The notes: generated from the sequence alone by a model not told the origin. 64,000 nt of DNA from Cohnella fermenti (GCF_004801405.1 NZ_SSOB01000030.1:1-64000), one strand, 5' to 3'. Counted from the stretch's first letter, positions 43,755 to 52,828 are shown. A program made the numbers and translations.

Positions 43755-43974
43755 CTGACGACTCCTCTCTCCCCTGCCCTTGCATCCCCTTCCAAATGAT
43801 GGGTCACGCGGGACGCCCGAATGTTTTATAATGGTGCAAGAGACATGACGAGCCGGAGTGACTCATACAATGGGATCAGCCTCGATCCGCATGTCCAAGC
43901 GAACCGAATTAAACCACATTGAAGCGCATTGAACCACACCGAACCGTCATCGAATCCGAAGGGAGGTCCCCCGA

Positions 43975-45081
43975 ATGCTTCTGCGCCGTCTCTGCCTGAT
44001 CCTCTCCGTCGGCTTCATCCTGTTCGCTCTGCTTCCGGCAGCCGGAAGGGGTACGCTGGCCCCTCCGGTCTATGCCGCTCCTTCCGGCTACAGCGAAGAG
44101 ACGCGGAAGCTGCTGGAGAAGGGCCTTACGGTCGTCGAGATCGACCGGGAGATCGAACGCATCTCCGGTCTTCGCTCCGATGCCGAGACGCAGATCGAGC
44201 AGTCCTCCAACGAGTTATCCCGCCAGGAGCTGGCCATCGCGGCCAAGCGGGAGCAAGCCGGGCGCGTTCTAAGAACCTACTACATGGGACAGAAGGATGC
44301 GATGTGGGCCGCGCTTCTGGGCTCCCGCTCCTTGAAGGAGCTGCTCTCCATGTGGGAGATGATGGATATGCTGATGAGCTCCGACCACGAGGTTCTGAAC
44401 AAGTACGAGACCGATTACGAGACGCTCCAGAACGGATATCGGGCGCTTGAGAGAAATAAAGACGAGCTCGCCCAAGTCGAAGCGGAGCTGCGCGCGCAGC
44501 GGGAGCGGATCGAGTCGCTGCAGCGGGAGCTCGACGCCTTGATCGCCGCCAGCGGCGACGAGGAAGGGCTTCGCAAGATGATGGACGAGATGGAAGCCTA
44601 CTGGCAGAACGTCGGCCTGTACGAGGTGAAGAAGCAGTTCCGCGCCCTGTCGAAGGCGATGTCCAAGCTGCCCGATTGGCTTAAGAAACACCCGGACGCC
44701 TTGGAGACGAGCGGACTCAAGGCAACACTCACCATTACCGACGAGCAATTAAACGAGTTTCTAAGGGCGCAAGACGAGCAGCTTGCCGATATGACCATCG
44801 CGTTCGAGGCAGATCGGATGATTCTGGAAGGCCGCAGCGGCGACGTCACAGCAACCATCGAAGGCAGCTACACGATCGAGAACGACCCGAAGAACGCCAT
44901 TCTTTTCCACGTGGATAAGCTTGTATTTAACGGTCTGGAGTTGCCGGATACGACGCGGGAAGACCTTGAGAGGGAGTTCGATCTCGGCTTCTATCCGCAG
45001 CAATTCCTCTCCTACATCAAGGCCGACTCGGTTGAATTGGAGGATGGCAAGCTAGTCGTCGGACTCCGGTTCGGCAAATAA
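43975..45081 (+). CDS. secreted coiled-coil protein with C-terminal beta domain, function unknown
   Basis: A 368-residue exported protein: signal peptide (about 1-34, LCLILSVGFILFALLPA, then VYAAPS), a coiled coil (about 40-205) like the N-terminal part of PcsB/EnvC murein hydrolase activators, and a C-terminal domain (about 245-368: LKATLTITDEQLNEFLRAQ, DVTATIEGSYTI, VDKLVFNGLELP, DGKLVVGLRFGK) that recalls lipid-binding YpmS/DUF2140-like folds. No CHAP or NlpC hydrolase domain is present. GGGAGGT precedes the ATG; TATAAT occurs at 43827 without a good -35. Its 3' end overlaps the convergent next gene by 30 nt. Confidence 0.7.
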   Translation: MLLRRLCLILSVGFILFALLPAAGRGTLAPPVYAAPSGYSEETRKLLEKGLTVVEIDREIERISGLRSDAETQIEQSSNELSRQELAIAAKREQAGRVLRTYYMGQKDAMWAALLGSRSLKELLSMWEMMDMLMSSDHEVLNKYETDYETLQNGYRALERNKDELAQVEAELRAQRERIESLQRELDALIAASGDEEGLRKMMDEMEAYWQNVGLYEVKKQFRALSKAMSKLPDWLKKHPDALETSGLKATLTITDEQLNEFLRAQDEQLADMTIAFEADRMILEGRSGDVTATIEGSYTIENDPKNAILFHVDKLVFNGLELPDTTREDLEREFDLGFYPQQFLSYIKADSVELEDGKLVVGLRFGK

Positions 45082-46407
45082 GCCTCTGGAGCGCTCCCAG
45101 CGCTCCTTCCACTCGTCCAGCGTTACGCTTCCTTCCATAAAGCCCGTCCAGAGACTCCTCAGCAAGCCGAAGCGGAACGCCATGCCCGGCTCGGCCGAGA
45201 CCGTCGTCTGGTTCGGGAACCGCTGGGCGATCGATACCGACACGTCCGGTCCGTCGCTCCCTCCTCCTTCGTACAAGGAACGATAGACCGGAAGCCGCCC
45301 TGTCGCAACGTAATTCTGCCATTGGTTGTCCTCGCTCGTTATTCCCGCGATCCATTCCAGCGCCGCATCCTTGTTCGCGGAACCGGAGGAGAGGACGAAG
45401 CTGGAGCCGCCCGGCCAGACGAACTCGGAGCTCCAGGAGCCGAAGTCGAGCTTGATCGCCGCGGCGGACGCTTCCGGCAGCTCCTTGAGCGCCCCCTCCG
45501 CTTCCGATTCGCGAACGATCGCCGCCGCGTAACGGCCCGCCGCGAACGCCGGCCAGAAGCTCTCGTCCTTCTCGGGCGATTCCCATGCCACTCCCTCCTG
45601 CTCCTGGGCAAGCAAGGCGAGCGCGGCTTCCATCCCGGACTGCTCCCACGTCTCTTCCTGCGCTTCGAACAGCACATCCTCCCGTTCCCCGGTCACGGCC
45701 CCGAGCCATGCCAGCAGAGCTTGCGGCTCCTGCCGGTCGATCGCCAGCCACTGGCTGACAAGCCCCGCGTCCCGGAGCTTCTGCGGCAGGCTCTGCCACT
45801 GATCGAGCCGAAGAGGCAGCCCCAGCGGGTCCTCTTCGGTCTTGATCGCCTCAAGCACATTCCGATTCCAGACGAGTATGTAAGGGTCGAATTCCAGCGG
45901 GACTCCCCAGTGGTAACCGTTCCAATCCAATTGAGAGATAAGGGCGTCGAATTGCTCCGACAGCGCTTCTCCGACGAACGCTCCGTCAACCGGACTCAGC
46001 TTGCCTGCGACCGCCAGACGGCGAACCCATTCGTTCGGGATCAGCAGAATATCCGCCTGATTCGCGAGATCCAGCCGCTTCTCCTCCGTGTCCGCATCGC
46101 CCGGTTCGACGCGCAGCCACTTGACCGTGAGCTCGGCATGCGCCAAGCGGTATTGCTCATCCTGACGGCGGAGAACCTCATACCCCTCCTCGTCGGAGAC
46201 GATCGCCACAACAAGCTCGGCCGGCTCCGAGAACGGATCGACCGGAGCGAGAACGGGCAGCAGATCCGGCTCTTCCGGCACCGAGTAGGGCAAGGACAAA
46301 GGCGACGGCGAAGTCGCAAGAGGAGACACGAACAGCACGATAAGGCCGAGCAGCACGATGACCAGCAATGTTTTTGGACGCGTATTCGTCTCCTCCCTTC
46401 CTTGCAC
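45052..46407 (-). CDS. ABC-type extracellular solute-binding protein, family 1-like
   Basis: A 451-residue protein with an N-terminal hydrophobic segment (about 13-28, TLLVIVLLGLIVLFVS) without a lipobox cysteine, so it looks membrane-anchored. The body shows the family 1 sugar-binding pattern: ADILLIPNEWVRRLAVAGKL, GYHWGVPLEFDPYILVWNRNV, FVWPGGSSFVLSSGSANKDAALEWI. No permease or ATPase gene adjoins it. The GTG start at 46407 is uncertain; an AGGG is too close and AGAGGA is 12 nt away. It may be a sensor or orphan receptor. Confidence 0.75.
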   Translation of the reverse strand: MQGREETNTRPKTLLVIVLLGLIVLFVSPLATSPSPLSLPYSVPEEPDLLPVLAPVDPFSEPAELVVAIVSDEEGYEVLRRQDEQYRLAHAELTVKWLRVEPGDADTEEKRLDLANQADILLIPNEWVRRLAVAGKLSPVDGAFVGEALSEQFDALISQLDWNGYHWGVPLEFDPYILVWNRNVLEAIKTEEDPLGLPLRLDQWQSLPQKLRDAGLVSQWLAIDRQEPQALLAWLGAVTGEREDVLFEAQEETWEQSGMEAALALLAQEQEGVAWESPEKDESFWPAFAAGRYAAAIVRESEAEGALKELPEASAAAIKLDFGSWSSEFVWPGGSSFVLSSGSANKDAALEWIAGITSEDNQWQNYVATGRLPVYRSLYEGGGSDGPDVSVSIAQRFPNQTTVSAEPGMAFRFGLLRSLWTGFMEGSVTLDEWKERWERSRGLFAEPESDD

Positions 46408-46580
46408 CCCTGTTTAATCGCATCCTCTTCATGATAGCAGTTAAGTCGGGAAATGTCGCGCTATTCTTTGTAACCGCTTTATCTCAAGAAGCCCGGACAG
46501 CGCCGAAGAACCGGTGGCGGAAGCCGCCCCGGCCCTTCGTTACGAACGAAGACGAAATCTTCGGAATCGGCCGCGACTCG

Positions 46581-47915
46581 TTACAGCCGCTCGGCGGCCA
46601 ACTGAGCCAGACGGGAGCGTTCGCCCTTCTCGAGCGTCACGTGCCCGCTGATCCCTTCCGCCTTGAATTGCTCGATCAGATAAGTCAGCCCGTTGCTCAT
46701 CGCATCCAGATACGGATGATCGATCTGCTCCGGATCGCCCAGAAGGACAATCTTGCTGTTCTCCCCGACGCGCGAGACGATCGTCTTCACCTCGTGCTTG
46801 CTCAGGTTCTGCGCCTCGTCGATGATGATGAACTGGCCCGGGATCGAGCGCCCGCGAATATACGTGAGGGCTTCCACCTGGATGCTGCCGAGACCCATGA
46901 GGATCTTATCCAGATCGCCGGACTTCTTCGTGTCGAACAGGAATTCCAGGTTGTCGTAGATCGGCTGCATCCACGGACGCAGCTTCTCTTCCTTCTCGCC
47001 GGGCAGATAACCGATATCCTTGCCCATTGGCACAACCGGGCGCGCGATCAGCAGCTTCTTGTACTTGTGCTCATCCTCGACTTTCATAAGTCCGGCCGCC
47101 AGCGTCAGCAGCGTCTTGCCCGTGCCCGCCCGGCCGGACAGCGTCACCAGCGGGATGTCATCGTTCAGCAACAGCTCCAGCGCCATCCGCTGCTGGGCGT
47201 TCCGCGCGGTGATTCCCCACACCGGATCGTTGCTCAGATGAAGCGGCTCGAGGCGATGGCCGTCCGGGCTCACCTTGAGCAGCGCCGACTTGCTCGTTCC
47301 GAGCTCATCCCGAAGAATGACGAATTCGTTCGGCATCAGCTTGACATTCAGTCCCAGATGATTGATTCCAAGGAAACGATACGTATAAAATTCATCGATC
47401 ACCGACGGATGGACATGCAGCGTTAGATGGCCGGCGTACTGGTCGCTCGGCGATGCCGCGCGGTCAGACAAGTAGTCTTCGGTCATGATGCCGAGGACGT
47501 CCGCCTTCACGCGCACGAGCACGTCCTTGCTGACGAGAATGACCGGGCAGCCCCCGCCTTCCCGTTCTTGCTCCTCCATATGATAATTCAGCGCCACCGC
47601 CAGAATGCGATTGTCGTTCGTCATCTCGCCGAACAGCTCCTGCACGCGGACGAAGCGTCGATGGTTCATCTCGACTTTGAGCGAGCCCCCATTATCCAGC
47701 GCCACCCCGTCGTGAAGATGTCCGTTCTCCCGCAGGCGGTCCAATTCGCGGGAGACGAAGCGGGCGTTGCGGCCGATCTCGTCGGCGAGCCGCTTCTTGG
47801 AATCGATCTCCTCGAGCACGACGGAAGGAATGACTACCTCGTTGTCCTCAAAAGAGAACATCGCTTGCGGATCGTGAAGAAGCACGTTGGTATCGATCAC
47901 ATAAATTTTTCTCAA
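46581..47915 (-). CDS. phoH: PhoH2-type protein: PIN domain plus PhoH ATPase
   Basis: A 444-residue two-domain protein: an N-terminal PIN nuclease domain (MRKIYVIDTNVLLHDP with acidic residues, about 1-140) and a C-terminal PhoH ATPase (Walker A SGRAGTGKTLL; Walker B QFIIIDEAQNL; LLGDPEQID). Family members couple RNA unwinding to cleavage. The counterpart in B. subtilis is YlaK, also near ylaJ and typA (ylaG), as here. Confidence 0.92.
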   Translation of the reverse strand: MRKIYVIDTNVLLHDPQAMFSFEDNEVVIPSVVLEEIDSKKRLADEIGRNARFVSRELDRLRENGHLHDGVALDNGGSLKVEMNHRRFVRVQELFGEMTNDNRILAVALNYHMEEQEREGGGCPVILVSKDVLVRVKADVLGIMTEDYLSDRAASPSDQYAGHLTLHVHPSVIDEFYTYRFLGINHLGLNVKLMPNEFVILRDELGTSKSALLKVSPDGHRLEPLHLSNDPVWGITARNAQQRMALELLLNDDIPLVTLSGRAGTGKTLLTLAAGLMKVEDEHKYKKLLIARPVVPMGKDIGYLPGEKEEKLRPWMQPIYDNLEFLFDTKKSGDLDKILMGLGSIQVEALTYIRGRSIPGQFIIIDEAQNLSKHEVKTIVSRVGENSKIVLLGDPEQIDHPYLDAMSNGLTYLIEQFKAEGISGHVTLEKGERSRLAQLAAERL

Positions 47916-48098
47916 CGGTGGTCCCTCCCGGGTTCGACGGATTTGGGCGAATGGAGACGAGAAATCTGAATCATTGGCAGACGACGGGGAACAATGAGAT
48001 CAGGATCGCGCGATTGTTGTCGACAGCGCAGGCTCGGAAGCCGCAGCTCTCCGGGCATCCCCTCCAGACAGAATATACGTATGGGACGGTGATTGGAT

Positions 48099-48707
48099 AT
48101 GCAACGAAGCTCGACCTTGGGCGGCATCGGTTCCGCTCTGCTGTTCGCCGCGCTCACCCTCGGCACGGTCGGATGCGGCCATGCGAAGGATTCGAACCGG
48201 GAATCAAGCCCCGAGCTGGGCCATCGGCTCGAAGCCCGCAGCGCAGGCGAGGCGAACGCTATCGCGAAGACGAACGCGACCGATGTCGCGAACCATCTTG
48301 AGAAGCTGGCTTCCGGCGTTCAAGGCGTCCGAGGAGCAACGTGCGTCGTGTTCGGGAAGTACGCCGTCGTCGGAATCGACGTCGAGCCGACGCTGGAGCG
48401 CTCGCGGGTCGGAACGGTCAAGTACGCGGTCGCCGAAGCGTTCCGCAAGGACCCGTACGGCATCGATGCCGTCGTGACGGCGGACATCGACATGGCCCAG
48501 CGGCTGCGGGAGATTCGGACCGACGTGAAGGCCGGAAGGCCGATCGCCGGCTTCGCCGAAGAGATGGCGGACATCGTCGGACGACTTGTTCCGCAAATCC
48601 CGCGCAGCGTCATTCCGCCGGCTTCGCCGGACGGAACGGCCGAGATCGAGAAGCTGCAGACTCGTACGGGAGGCGGTTCCTCCCCGGCGCACACCTCCGG
48701 AAGATGA
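48099..48707 (+). CDS. ylaJ: YhcN/YlaJ family sporulation lipoprotein
   Basis: A 202-residue lipoprotein with a signal peptide ending in the lipobox LGTVGC and a YhcN/YlaJ domain (about 55-150: ANHLEKLASGVQGVRGATCVVFGKYAVVGIDV, KYAVAEAFRKDPYGIDAVVTADIDMAQRLREI). The family is found in the inner spore membrane and affects spore outgrowth. A TTG two codons upstream is an alternative start; GGTGAT lies 5 nt before the ATG. It is divergent from phoH. Confidence 0.85.
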   Translation: MQRSSTLGGIGSALLFAALTLGTVGCGHAKDSNRESSPELGHRLEARSAGEANAIAKTNATDVANHLEKLASGVQGVRGATCVVFGKYAVVGIDVEPTLERSRVGTVKYAVAEAFRKDPYGIDAVVTADIDMAQRLREIRTDVKAGRPIAGFAEEMADIVGRLVPQIPRSVIPPASPDGTAEIEKLQTRTGGGSSPAHTSGR

Positions 48708-48947
48708 CAGAAAGCCCAGTGATTGCTCACTGGGCTTTCGAATGGTCGCGGACCGTTGTCCAACTGGACATCCTGCGACTGTATTGTCATTCATAATGGC
48801 AAACCCCGGACAAGAGGCCGGACAGATCCCGCACAAGGCGGCACCTCTCTTCTTGCGCGCAAGAAGCTCGGCAGGTCCGTTCTTGAAGAAGTCGCCTAGG
48901 CGTCTGGCAGCCAGAGGATCGGGAATTCGTCTCTTCGCGATCGCCAT
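48204..48947 (-). CDS. small Cys-rich hypothetical protein, 3' end uncertain
   Basis: A consensus promoter (48980-49008) and GAAGGAGG 7 nt before ATG 48947 show that a gene starts here. The first 60 residues (MAIAKRRIPDPLAARRLGDF, then FKNGPAELLARKK) lead to the cysteine motif CGICPASCPG and AGCP, possibly a metal site. The frame has no stop before 48204 and so runs through a terminator hairpin and 500 nt antisense to ylaJ. The real product is probably about 60-75 residues, and a sequencing or evolved frameshift may hide its stop. I do not recognise the family. Confidence 0.35.
   Translation of the reverse strand: MAIAKRRIPDPLAARRLGDFFKNGPAELLARKKRGAALCGICPASCPGFAIMNDNTVAGCPVGQRSATIRKPSEQSLGFLSSSGGVRRGGTASRTSLQLLDLGRSVRRSRRNDAARDLRNKSSDDVRHLFGEAGDRPSGLHVGPNLPQPLGHVDVRRHDGIDAVRVLAERFGDRVLDRSDPRALQRRLDVDSDDGVLPEHDARCSSDALNAGSQLLKMVRDIGRVRLRDSVRLACAAGFEPMAQLGA
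48711..48738. terminator. hairpin between ylaJ and the Cys-rich ORF
   Basis: A 12-bp perfect stem AAAGCCCAGTGA / TCACTGGGCTTT with loop TTGC, 3 nt after the ylaJ stop. It is symmetric and may serve both converging transcripts, although T-tails are short. Confidence 0.75.
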
Positions 48948-48979
48948 CCGCAAGCCTCCTTCAAGGTTTGATTGGCCTC

Positions 48980-49008
48980 ATTATAGCATAGGGGGGCTTA
49001 CTTTCCAA
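48980..49008 (-). promoter_or_regulatory. sigma-A promoter of the Cys-rich ORF
   Basis: -35 TTGGAA (49003-49008), 17-nt spacer, perfect -10 TATAAT (48980-48985), overlapping the end of the LCP gene. It implies strong transcription of the short region 48972-48711. Confidence 0.8.
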
Positions 49009-49010
49009 GC

Positions 49011-50105
49011 CTATTCGCCTGCCGCGGACGCACTCGCGGATGCGCTCGCGCTCGCCTGAACCTTGCGGCCTTCCGGCTGCAGCTCCTCGGCAAGGGCCGC
49101 CTTCGCTTGCTGAAGCGACTCGTCGTTCAAGTAGACATAAGGGCTGTCCCACACGCCTTCGAGCGGAAGGAAGCGGACACTCTCTTTATCGATATCGTAG
49201 TAGGCCTTAAGCATATTGATGATCTGATCGCGCGGAATATCCGTCCGCATGTTGTCGCCGACGGCGCCGATGACGTTGCCGAGCTTGGCGACGCCGCCGA
49301 CCGACTTCATCTTGTCGATGATCGCGGCGAGCACCCGGCTCTGCCGGTCGTTGCGGTCGAAGTCGCTCGAGGCCGCGGTTCCGTGATTGGACTTGCGGTA
49401 CCGGACGAAGTCGAGCGCATTCTTGCCGTCAAGCGTCTGCTCGCCCTTCTTCAGGTTGATATCGGTGCCGTCGACGCTGTCCGTGTATCTCATGTTCTGG
49501 TCGACGTACACCTTCACCCCGCCGAGAGCGTCGATCACGTCCGAGAAGCCCTGGAAGTTCATCACCGCGGCATAGTCGACCGTAATATCGAACATTTTGC
49601 CCATCATCGTTCTCATCTCGTCGCGGGCATATGCATTCGCGTCCTGGTCCTTTGGAGCCTTGCTGTGGAAGCCGGCGTAGAACGCGTTGATTTTCTGCGC
49701 TTTGTACCCTTTAAGCTGCGGGTTCGTGTCGCGCGGAATCGAGACGACGGTCGCCGTATTCGATTGCGGGTTCATCGCGATGACCATGACGACGTCCGTG
49801 TTCATGCTGCCCGTCTCCTTGCGGTAATCCGTTCCGAGCAGCAGCAGCGACAGCGGCTTGACCTGCGCCCGCTCTTCCGAAGCGATCGGCTTGGAGCTTC
49901 CTTCGGGCAGCGCGACATCCTTGAGCGCTTGATTCGTATCCCGCCACAGGTCTCCAACATAGACGGCCAGCGCGGCGATCACAACAATCAGGAATAAGAA
50001 TAAGAATGCGAGAAAACGACGGGGGCGTCTTTTCTTCTTCGGCTTGGGTTTGACCTTCGTCGAATTCGTTCGTGCCCTTGGTGGCAACGGCGCGGAAGAG
50101 CTCAT
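49011..50105 (-). CDS. LytR-CpsA-Psr (LCP) family cell-wall ligase
   Basis: Membrane enzyme that transfers teichoic acid or other anionic polymers from lipid carriers to peptidoglycan. The 364 residues have a Lys, Arg and Pro-rich cytosolic tail, a membrane helix (about 31-50) and the LCP domain: LLLLGTDYRKETGSMNTDV, VVSIPRDTNPQL, KINAFYAGF, and DFVRYRKSNHGTAASSDFDRNDRQ with the catalytic arginines. The C-terminus is a short Ala-Ser repeat. The start overlaps the end of the next gene by 4 nt. Confidence 0.93.
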   Translation of the reverse strand: MSSSAPLPPRARTNSTKVKPKPKKKRRPRRFLAFLFLFLIVVIAALAVYVGDLWRDTNQALKDVALPEGSSKPIASEERAQVKPLSLLLLGTDYRKETGSMNTDVVMVIAMNPQSNTATVVSIPRDTNPQLKGYKAQKINAFYAGFHSKAPKDQDANAYARDEMRTMMGKMFDITVDYAAVMNFQGFSDVIDALGGVKVYVDQNMRYTDSVDGTDINLKKGEQTLDGKNALDFVRYRKSNHGTAASSDFDRNDRQSRVLAAIIDKMKSVGGVAKLGNVIGAVGDNMRTDIPRDQIINMLKAYYDIDKESVRFLPLEGVWDSPYVYLNDESLQQAKAALAEELQPEGRKVQASASASASASAAGE

Positions 50106-50416
50106 TCGTTCACCTCGGAGAGGTCGTCCTCGCCTTCGTCATCGGAGGGATCGGCGGACCCGTACAGATCGCGGGCAAGCTGCTCCGCAGCCTCGCGATC
50201 GAACCAGACCGTCTTGGGACCTTCCGAGCGGGCGGTGTAGACGACATGAATTTGGGTTGCGTCCCTGCTTGCGACCTCGAAGTTCGTCAATTCGTGGTCC
50301 TCGGACAAAATCTGCGCGAAGAAGCGAAGCGAGTCCTGCGCCGCCGTATCCTCGGGGCGCAGCTCGAGCATCAGCTTCGTCTGCAGCCAATAGAACAACG
50401 TGTCGGTAAGACGCAT
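50102..50416 (-). CDS. conserved hypothetical protein, 104 residues
   Basis: A cytosolic acidic protein (MRLTDTLFYWLQTKLMLELR, DSLRFFAQILSEDHELTNFEV, HVVYTARSEGPKTVWFDREAAEQLARDLYG, then an Asp and Glu-rich tail). I do not recognise a family. It overlaps the LCP gene by 4 nt (ATGA), has AGGGGGA before the ATG, and belongs to the typA-ylaH operon, so it is a real gene. Confidence 0.75.
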   Translation of the reverse strand: MRLTDTLFYWLQTKLMLELRPEDTAAQDSLRFFAQILSEDHELTNFEVASRDATQIHVVYTARSEGPKTVWFDREAAEQLARDLYGSADPSDDEGEDDLSEVNE

Positions 50417-50550
50417 ACAAAGAATCCCCCTGACAGGCTCCGCCGTCAGCGGAAACCGATCAGCGGGATCATGAATCGCTATCCTTCTATTAAATGGCTA
50501 CCATGCAAAGCGGCTTCCATGCGAACAGTCTGCCATGGAGCCGCGCGCGG

Positions 50551-50856
50551 CTATTGCCCTTCGGTTCGTTCGGCCGCCGGGCTGCCGTCCTTCTTGCTGC
50601 GCCGCTTGTCGTAAATCTGGCGCATCCGCAGCATCAGCATCATGATGACCGCCACCGACATGCATTGGATAATCGGCAGCTTGTCGATCTGCAGCACGAG
50701 CAGCACCAAGCAGCCGATCGCCATGATGATATAGACGATAATCTCCTTCAGGATCGGAAGCTTGCCCATCCGGAATACCGCGTTGAAGATATAAATCGTA
50801 AAGGCGAGAATAAGCAAATACGAGATAAGGGGATGATCCGCGAACCATGTCTGCAT
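50551..50856 (-). CDS. ylaH: YlaH-like membrane protein
   Basis: A 101-residue protein with three hydrophobic segments (LISYLLILAFTIYIFNAVF; LKEIIVYIIMAIGCLVLLVL; CMSVAVIMMLMLRM) and a basic C-terminus. The pattern FRMGKLPILKEIIVYI and the position next to typA match B. subtilis YlaH; function unknown. GGGAGGAC lies before the ATG, 36 nt after typA. Confidence 0.8.
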   Translation of the reverse strand: MQTWFADHPLISYLLILAFTIYIFNAVFRMGKLPILKEIIVYIIMAIGCLVLLVLQIDKLPIIQCMSVAVIMMLMLRMRQIYDKRRSKKDGSPAAERTEGQ

Positions 50857-50892
50857 GTGCTGTCCTCCCGTTAAATGCGGGCCGATCCGGCG

Positions 50893-52734
50893 TTACACGC
50901 CGGATTCCGCCATTTTGCGTTGCTTCTCCGCACGTTCGCGTTCGCTCTTGACCAGAATCTTCTTGCGCAGGCGAATCGACTTCGGCGTAATCTCGCACAG
51001 CTCGTCATCGTTCAGGTACTCCAGCGCTTCCTCCATCGACATCAGGCGGGGAGACTTCAGCTTGACCGTCTCTTCCTTATTCGCGGTACGAATGTTGTTC
51101 AGCGCCTTCTCCTTGCAGATATTGACGATGATGTCGTTATCGCGGGTATGCTCGCCGACGAGCATGCCTTCGTAAATCTCGGTGCCCGGCTCCAGGAAGA
51201 GAATGCCGCGGTCTTCGACGCCCATCATGCCGTACATGGTCGTCGTTCCGGTCTCGCTTGCCACCAGAACGCCTTGGTGACGACCGCCGACTTGACCGCC
51301 TACGATCGGTCCGTACTTCTCGAAGCCGTGGTTCATAACCCCGTAGCCGCGGGTGAGCGTCAGGAAGTTCGTGCGGTAGCCGATCAGGCCGCGAGCCGGA
51401 ATAAGGAATTCCAGGCGGACTTGGCCGTTGCCGTTGTTGATCATGTTGACCATCTCGGCCTTGCGGGTGCCAAGGCTCTCCATGACGTTGCCCATGCTCT
51501 CTTCCGGCACGTCGATCAGCAGGCGCTCGATCGGCTCGGACTTGACGCCGTCGATCTCGCGGATGATGACCTCCGGCTTCGACACTTGAAGCTCATAGCC
51601 TTCGCGGCGCATATTCTCGATCAGAATGCCGAGGTGAAGCTCGCCGCGTCCGCTGACGACGAAGGCATCCGGGCTGTCCGTCTCTTCGACGCGCAAGGAT
51701 ACGTCCGTCTCCAGCTCCTTGAACAGGCGCTCGCGCAGCTTCCGCGACGTAACGAACTTGCCTTCGCGTCCGGCGAACGGGCTGTTGTTGACGAGGAAGC
51801 GCATCTGCAGCGTAGGTTCGTCAATCTTCAGAACCGGCAGCGCCTCCGGGTTCGTCGGGTCCGCGATCGTCTCGCCGATATTGATATCCTTGATGCCTGC
51901 AATCGCGATGATGTCGCCCGCCGCAGCTTCTTCCATCTCGACCCTCTTCAGCCCTTGGAAGCCGAACAGCTTCTCGATGCGAGCTTGGCGAATCTTGCCT
52001 TCGCGATCCAATACGGCAACCGGTTGGCCTTGGCGAATCTTCCCGCGATTGACGCGGCCGATCGGAATGCGTCCCAGGTATTCGTTGTAGTCAAGAAGCG
52101 TAACGAGGAATTGCAGCGGCTCTTCCGTATTCTCGGTCGGATACGGAATCTTCTCGATGATGGTCTCATACAGCGGCTCCATCGTCTCGCTGAGGTTGTC
52201 CGCCTCAAGACCGGCGATTCCGTTCAGGCCGGATGCGTAAACAACGGGGAATTCCAGTTGGTCGTCATTCGCTTCAAGCTCGATGAACAGCTCCAGCACT
52301 TCATCGATGACTTCCACCGGCCGTGCGGCCGGGCGGTCGATCTTGTTCACGACGACGATCGGCGTGAGGCCCGCTTCGAGGGCCTTGCGGAGAACAAACT
52401 TCGTCTGCGGCATGCAGCCTTCGAACGCGTCGACGACAAGCAGGACGCCGTCGACCATCTTCATGATCCGTTCCACTTCGCCGCCGAAGTCGGCGTGTCC
52501 GGGCGTATCGACGATGTTGATCAGATTGTCCTTGTAGTGGACGGCCGTGTTCTTGGCGAGGATGGTGATGCCGCGTTCTCTCTCGAGGTCGTTCGAGTCC
52601 ATCGCGCGTTCCTGCACCTGTTCATTCTCCCGGAAAGTTCCGGATTGGCGAAGCAATTGGTCAACGAGAGTCGTCTTGCCATGGTCAACGTGCGCAATAA
52701 TGGCGATATTGCGAATGCGATCTCTTGGATGCAT
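50893..52734 (-). CDS. typA: translational GTPase TypA/BipA
   Basis: EF-G-like GTPase that binds the ribosome and aids 50S assembly under stress and cold. The 613 residues have G1 AHVDHGKTT (14-22), G3 DTPGHADFGGEV and G4 NKIDRP, then EF-G domains II, III and V and the TypA-specific C-terminal domain with GTEIYEGMLVGEH. ATG 52734 has AGGAGTG 6 nt upstream; 41 more open codons upstream extend through a terminator and are not used. Confidence 0.96.
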   Translation of the reverse strand: MHPRDRIRNIAIIAHVDHGKTTLVDQLLRQSGTFRENEQVQERAMDSNDLERERGITILAKNTAVHYKDNLINIVDTPGHADFGGEVERIMKMVDGVLLVVDAFEGCMPQTKFVLRKALEAGLTPIVVVNKIDRPAARPVEVIDEVLELFIELEANDDQLEFPVVYASGLNGIAGLEADNLSETMEPLYETIIEKIPYPTENTEEPLQFLVTLLDYNEYLGRIPIGRVNRGKIRQGQPVAVLDREGKIRQARIEKLFGFQGLKRVEMEEAAAGDIIAIAGIKDINIGETIADPTNPEALPVLKIDEPTLQMRFLVNNSPFAGREGKFVTSRKLRERLFKELETDVSLRVEETDSPDAFVVSGRGELHLGILIENMRREGYELQVSKPEVIIREIDGVKSEPIERLLIDVPEESMGNVMESLGTRKAEMVNMINNGNGQVRLEFLIPARGLIGYRTNFLTLTRGYGVMNHGFEKYGPIVGGQVGGRHQGVLVASETGTTTMYGMMGVEDRGILFLEPGTEIYEGMLVGEHTRDNDIIVNICKEKALNNIRTANKEETVKLKSPRLMSMEEALEYLNDDELCEITPKSIRLRKKILVKSERERAEKQRKMAESGV

Positions 52735-52801
52735 AGTTCCACTCCTATCTTTATATAAAGGGTCGATCCCAAGGATTCGGCCCTTGGTTACGAATGACAA
52801 G

Positions 52802-52828
52802 CAAAAACGTCGACGCAAGGTCGACGTT
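52802..52828 (-). terminator. terminator before typA
   Basis: A 9-bp stem AACGTCGAC / GTCGACGTT with a 5-nt loop and tail TTTTTGC on the minus strand, closing the transcript of the membrane-protein gene at 52879. Confidence 0.85.

Noticed and set aside
43900..43965. Imperfect repeats of AACCACA / GAACC before the coiled-coil gene
   Set aside because: Short and irregular; no clear unit or period.
48586..49059. Plus-strand open frame across the ylaJ end and beyond
   Set aside because: It overlaps ylaJ in another frame, crosses a terminator, and has no ribosome site.
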